A DNA stretch of 64,000 nt from Mercenaria mercenaria (lineage: Eukaryota; Mollusca; Bivalvia; Venerida; Veneridae), in the NCBI RefSeq assembly GCF_021730395.1, contig NC_069362.1, forward strand, positions 84,770,001-84,834,000. Direction: 5' to 3'. The first letter of the stretch is position 1. Every line of letters begins with the position of its first letter. Positions 60,161 to 64,000 of the stretch are shown here, in pieces. Both the position numbers and the translations under genes were made by a program. Under the pieces are notes generated by a model. That model made no database searches and had not been told where the DNA came from. It saw nothing but the letters and a program-made list of their open reading frames with translations.

Positions 60161-61195
60161 CCCGGTGACACATATTTCTATAAGACATGTCTTTCATTCT
60201 TATCCTTTCCTTAATTGATATGATGTTAACTTGTTGTAATTGTACAGATCAGTTTTATGTACTTTTGGGAATAAATAAGCTTAAACTAAAACAGATTTCA
60301 AGCCCCTCACAAATGAAATAATTTTGTGAAAGGTAACAGTATGTAGACTTGAACATGTTACACGAAAATATGTTTTCATTGTATACAATAATGTGCAGAT
60401 GACTGGCAACTGACTCGTCAATCCAACAACCTTGTTCAATGACGTACATTTCTGTTCAAAAAACATGAAAACGTAATAAATATTTTAATCATTGTTTTAT
60501 TATAATTCTGTAATTATCAAATAATCATAATTTTGCTGTATACAAAACACATGCATTTTAGGTATAGTTTATATATAAAAAGATTGCAAATGTAGTATTG
60601 CATCAAAATCTCCTTAGTAAATCGTATGTTTAATTGAATACTTGAATAAATTTGGTAATGTAAAGTGCATACAGTGCACAATTGCAAACACGAAACTTAT
60701 AATATACAAAAGATCAGTAAGAAACCAGCAAAAATGAAACCCGTTGTAAATTAGCAAAAACAAACGCCCAAAATATTAATATCATTTTAAAAAGAGAACA
60801 TTAGAGAACAAACGTACACAGCCATCTGTGTGACATACACTGTATTTTTCTTTTCGTAATAACGAAATATGAATTCGTTATAACTAAATCCTATTCTGTT
60901 CGGAATTGGGCATATTTTATTAAACTATTTTCTAGAAATCCAAAGTTGAGCTTTCTTTAAAAAACTACAACAATAATTAGTGGGTTGTGATACTCTACCA
61001 AGTTTGTTCCAGCCAGGCCTCCTGTACCAAATTTGATTAGCATTCAAAAGTGTTGTTTTATTCAAGGCGGGGTCTATTTAAATGACACCGAAGGAGGGCA
61101 TAATTGTAATCGCGTTGTTATTCTTTTTAGAGAATTACGATTCATCCTAAAACTTTGTGTACCTCTGCTTTCGTCCCTTAAAATAATGTCCTCTT
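60161..61195. other. Non-coding
   Basis: AT-rich; no gene or repeat recognised. Confidence 0.4.
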
Positions 61196-61199
61196 TTTC

Positions 61200-61372
61200 A
61201 ACACCTGTAATATTTCTACAGCTGTAACCTTGAGGCATTTTTACAGCTGGAACTTTTTCATTTTTACAGCTGTAACTTTTTCATTTTTACAACTGTAAGG
61301 TTTTTTTTTACAGCTGTATCTTATTTGCATAATTCGAACTGTTTAACAGTCGTTTGACAGCTGTAAGATCAA
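61200..61372. repeat. Cluster of ACAGCTGT palindromes
   Basis: Six occurrences of a TTTTTACAGCTGTAAC-like palindrome (near 61203, 61232, 61262, 61285, 61308 and 61355), spaced about 25-45 bp. Five contain CAGCTG, a bHLH-type E-box; one is CAACTG. It is a short degenerate tandem repeat or a regulatory cluster. Confidence 0.55.
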
Positions 61373-61670
61373 TGTTGTAATATGAAATCTAGTATTTTAC
61401 TGGAGCTCCATACATATTTTTCAAATAGTCTAGATAACCGTGATATGACATATTTAGTATGAATGTGTAGTATAAAGATTTTAGAATGAATTGGTGATAT
61501 CCCCACTCTAAACTTCCGATTCAAATGTTCGAATAGATAATAGACAAATTAAGATTATTCATTCAGGAAAGCTGTTATCAAAAGTATCTTTTATTTCAGC
61601 CTAAAGACTGTGTCCGTATGATCAGAATAATATTTTGATGCATGTACAGTCACGCTTAGCATCTTCCAAT
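61373..61670. other. Non-coding
   Basis: No gene or repeat recognised between the ACAGCTGT cluster and the 33-bp minisatellite. Confidence 0.35.
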
Positions 61671-61687
61671 CGACAGCCTTTCTGTAC

Positions 61688-61855
61688 ATCGGTCTTGTGA
61701 GGAATGTAGCCGTTCTGCAGATCGGCATTGTGAGGGATATAGCCGTCCTGCAGATCGGCCTTGTAACTTATATAGCCGTTCTGCAGATCGACCTTGTGAG
61801 GGATGTAGTTTTGCAGATCGCTTTCGTGACGGATATAGCCGCCAGCGCTGCAGCC
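61688..61855. repeat. 33-bp minisatellite, about five copies
   Basis: Unit GTAGCCGTTCTGCAGATCGG followed by CCTTGTGAGGGAT. The 33-bp period is a multiple of three and keeps both strands open with 11-residue repeats (for example IAVLQIGLVRD), which I regard as non-coding. Confidence 0.85.
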
Positions 61856-62119
61856 ATAAAATTAAATTTGCCATTTGCGGGTGCAAACTGCAATGATTTT
61901 CAACCCAAATGCAACCAGAGCAGACTAACAACGAGCAGAAGCGTAGATAGAATTAAGAAGTCACTCTATACACTCATGAGGGAAAATCATACTATATATA
62001 ACTTAATCGTATAATTGAAGTTAACTTGAGAGCAAATCCTTTTTTGTACTTTATAGTGGTATGTCAATTGCAGTGTTTTCATCTGGCGAGAGCTGGAAAA
62101 GTTGAAACAAAATTAATAT
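61856..62119. other. Non-coding
   Basis: No features recognised before the duplicated block. Confidence 0.35.
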
Positions 62120-63160
62120 TAAATGTGTAATCGAGTGTCAGACCCAGATTAATGAAAAACTTGACAAAGTAAGTGGTAGTTCCGTTCATTTGTGTTTCGC
62201 TTAAGTCAGCACAGGGGGACTAGAGGAACGTTACACATTTTTTACTTCTCAATAGCAGACACAGTCTGCCATTATTTAACTAGAGTGTACTTTGTATTTC
62301 CAAGGCATATTCTTATAGAATTTATTGATCTTTTACATTGCAGATGTTTATTTTCATCTAACTAAATATTGAACCAAGGTAGTTAAGAAATGCAAGATAA
62401 ATCTTTTAGATATTTCATACTGTGCCGAAACAATAGTTGGCAGAAAATTACTTAATAAAGTCTGTGACGCATAGAACGCAACCAAGCAACATAATAGCAG
62501 CCTTGATATGACTGCGTCGTTTTATGGGAGGAAATGAAATGTGCAACACCCATCACGTCCTCTTGAACCGGCCTCAGTAAAATGAAACCATGAACATATA
62601 ACAGATTAAGTCCTGTAGACATGTGTGACGGAAAGCGGACATCGGAGTACGGAGTAAATATAGGAGTTGTATAAAAGTAATAAAAATGTATTGACATAAA
62701 TGTGTGTTTCAGTGTTGATACCGTTTATATACTCGTAAATTGTTGAAAAAACATGTGACGAACTAGCTAATGTGTTAACTTTCTGTAATAATATAATTTG
62801 AATACTATATTCTCCAGTAAGATATAGAAGTTTTACCATAATTGCTTGTGACATGTTTTAAGCTGCCAAGACAGTGGCCTTGGAAAGGAGCTTCTCTCTG
62901 GACTAAATTAGTTACTGAAATTGAGACTCTCATCGACTGGTACAACTCCAGACATGTAACGTAGTAGAAAAATGTAGGCTTTTAAATGCATTCGGTGTAT
63001 TGGCATCGGTAAATTTAATTTTGATTGGGGGAATGATTTCAATACGGTCAAACATCATGATTATATTCGGAATAACTAACGGGAACATTTGCCGTTTGGT
63101 ATCACGTTTTATATAAAATGGAGAATGACATTGTAGAGCATTATGTAGGTGTGCGTTGTC
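62120..63160. repeat. Duplicated block II, copy 2
   Basis: 62120-62420 is the reverse complement of 7545-7850, and 62855-63160 matches 7885-8157 directly. Between them, 62445-62600 matches the sequence flanking the SINE at 28250-28503 (CTAATAAAGTCTGT-type start, GAAATGTGCAACACC). This region is therefore a mosaic of two other loci of the window. Confidence 0.7.
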
Positions 63161-63217
63161 ACACCCGATATAGCTCCCTTCGGATATAGCTCCTCGGGGA
63201 GCTATGTTCGGGACACC
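63158..63217. repeat. Short fold-back at LINE junction
   Basis: TGTCACACCCGATATAGCTC faces GAGCTATGTTCGGGACA, an imperfect inverted repeat of about 20 bp per arm with an inner GGATATAGCTCC copy. It sits exactly between duplicated block II and the LINE sequence. Confidence 0.5.
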
Positions 63218-63223
63218 TTTTAG

Positions 63224-64000
63224 TATAAAGCTCATGCGGAGCAAGAGTCTATTCTCTTTGGGTCTAAGCCTAGGTTAAAGACACAAAATGCTTTAAATGT
63301 TTCTTGTAATGGTACAAACATTCAAGCAACCAGTTCAGTGAAGTATCTGGGTGCTACATTAGACCAAAATCTTTCCGGTGATGAAACTGCACGTTCAGTG
63401 GTCACAAAGTCTAATGCTCGTTTAAAATTCCTTCATAGAAAGAACCAGTTCTTGGATCTTCATACTAAGAAGCTTTTGGTAATGTCTCTGATACAGTGTC
63501 ATTTTGATTATGTATGCTCTAGTTGGTATCCAAGTTTGACCAAGTATTGGAAAAATAGGCTTCAAACTACTCAAAACAAAATGATCAGATTTGTTTTGAA
63601 CATGGATAGTAGGTCTCATGTTGGGTCAGAGCAATTCAAGACTCTAAATTGGTTGCCTGTCTCAAAGAGAGTAGATCAGATAACTCTCTGTCATGTCCAT
63701 AGAATAAAGTCAGGCACTGCACCGGAATATCTTAAGGAGCATTTTACATCCCATTTTCCAGCCCATGACCATTTCACCAGATCTAGAGTGTCTGCACTTC
63801 CATCATCAAATTCTTTTGATTCTAATTATTCCTTTGTTGATACTGGTCGGTTTTCTTTGCCAGAGAGGATGGGTAGCTTTGGTAGAAAGTCTTTTGCTTA
63901 CAATGGGATTGTTTTGTGGAATGGTCTCCCTCAACATTTTAGGGATATTGAATCTTCCCATTCATTTAAGCATGCCATCAAATCCTTTTTAATGCCTAAT
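63224..64000 (+). mobile_element. LINE reverse transcriptase ORF, C-terminal part, runs off the window
   Basis: One uninterrupted frame of about 258 codons from 63224 to the window end. It contains HAEQESILFGSKPRLK, SVKYLGATLDQNLSG, LIQCHFDYVCSSWYPSL, RLQTTQNKMIRFVL, LNWLPVSKRVDQITLCHV and VLWNGLPQHFRDIE. These are the motifs that follow the RT palm in jockey/CR1-type non-LTR retrotransposons. The catalytic YxDD part and the endonuclease are absent to the left, so the copy is 5'-truncated at about 63220. The open frame indicates a young insertion. The 3' end lies outside the window. Confidence 0.85.

Noticed and set aside
61697-62014. 11-residue repeat protein on either strand
   Set aside because: It is a by-product of the 33-bp minisatellite, with no start context.

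Overview
The window looks like AT-rich, repeat-dense nuclear DNA of a bivalve mollusc, most likely a clam-like heterodont. This is an inference. It rests on several mollusc-typical repeats recalled from memory (AGGTCA-rich tandem arrays inside hairpin-ended elements, a tRNA-derived SINE with a bivalve-type core, a long palindromic MITE) and on a DZIP3-like HEPN plus beta-propeller gene, a class expanded in bivalves. Only one host gene looks intact. Nearly everything else is repeats, decayed gene copies and transposons.

Layout. 0-20 kb is non-genic: a duplicated block (about 0.25-5.5 kb, repeated at 16.0-19.2 kb), a 42-bp minisatellite, a 48-bp minisatellite of about 40 copies (8.27-10.24 kb) and several hairpin-ended elements with internal tandem arrays, the largest at 12.26-14.38 kb. 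From 20.8 to about 46 kb lies a tandem array of degenerating segmental duplicates. Unit A (20.8-30 kb) holds the intact spliced HEPN-propeller gene, unit B (30.2-38.5 kb) a pseudogene, unit C (38.5-44.7 kb) a short internally deleted remnant and unit D (44.7-46 kb) only flank traces. Different insertions in each unit (SINEs, a MITE, array elements, a miniature LTR element) can be read against the other units as empty sites.

47.9-60.1 kb is one large, very young Ty3/gypsy LTR retrotransposon on the minus strand. Its LTRs differ by about two substitutions and one 10-bp length difference, and its empty target can be read in the minisatellite it landed in. Between integrase and the 3' LTR, where some LTR elements carry env, it has an accessory region with C2H2-like zinc fingers, a Lys/Glu-rich stretch and a KCTD-type BTB/T1 domain. 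This is the most unusual cargo in the window. 60.1-63.2 kb is non-genic with a 33-bp minisatellite and a cluster of CAGCTG palindromes. From 63.2 kb to the end runs the C-terminal part of a LINE reverse-transcriptase ORF.

Most notable: (1) the KCTD/zinc-finger cargo of the young Ty3/gypsy element; (2) a 407-bp miniature LTR element (42.9-43.3 kb) whose LTRs each contain a tRNA-like sequence with Pol III A and B boxes, an animal parallel to the plant 5S-carrying Cassandra elements; (3) tandem arrays in which nearly every unit carries a direct repeat of the nuclear-receptor half-site AGGTCA spaced by 2 bp; (4) birth and death of a HEPN-propeller gene array.
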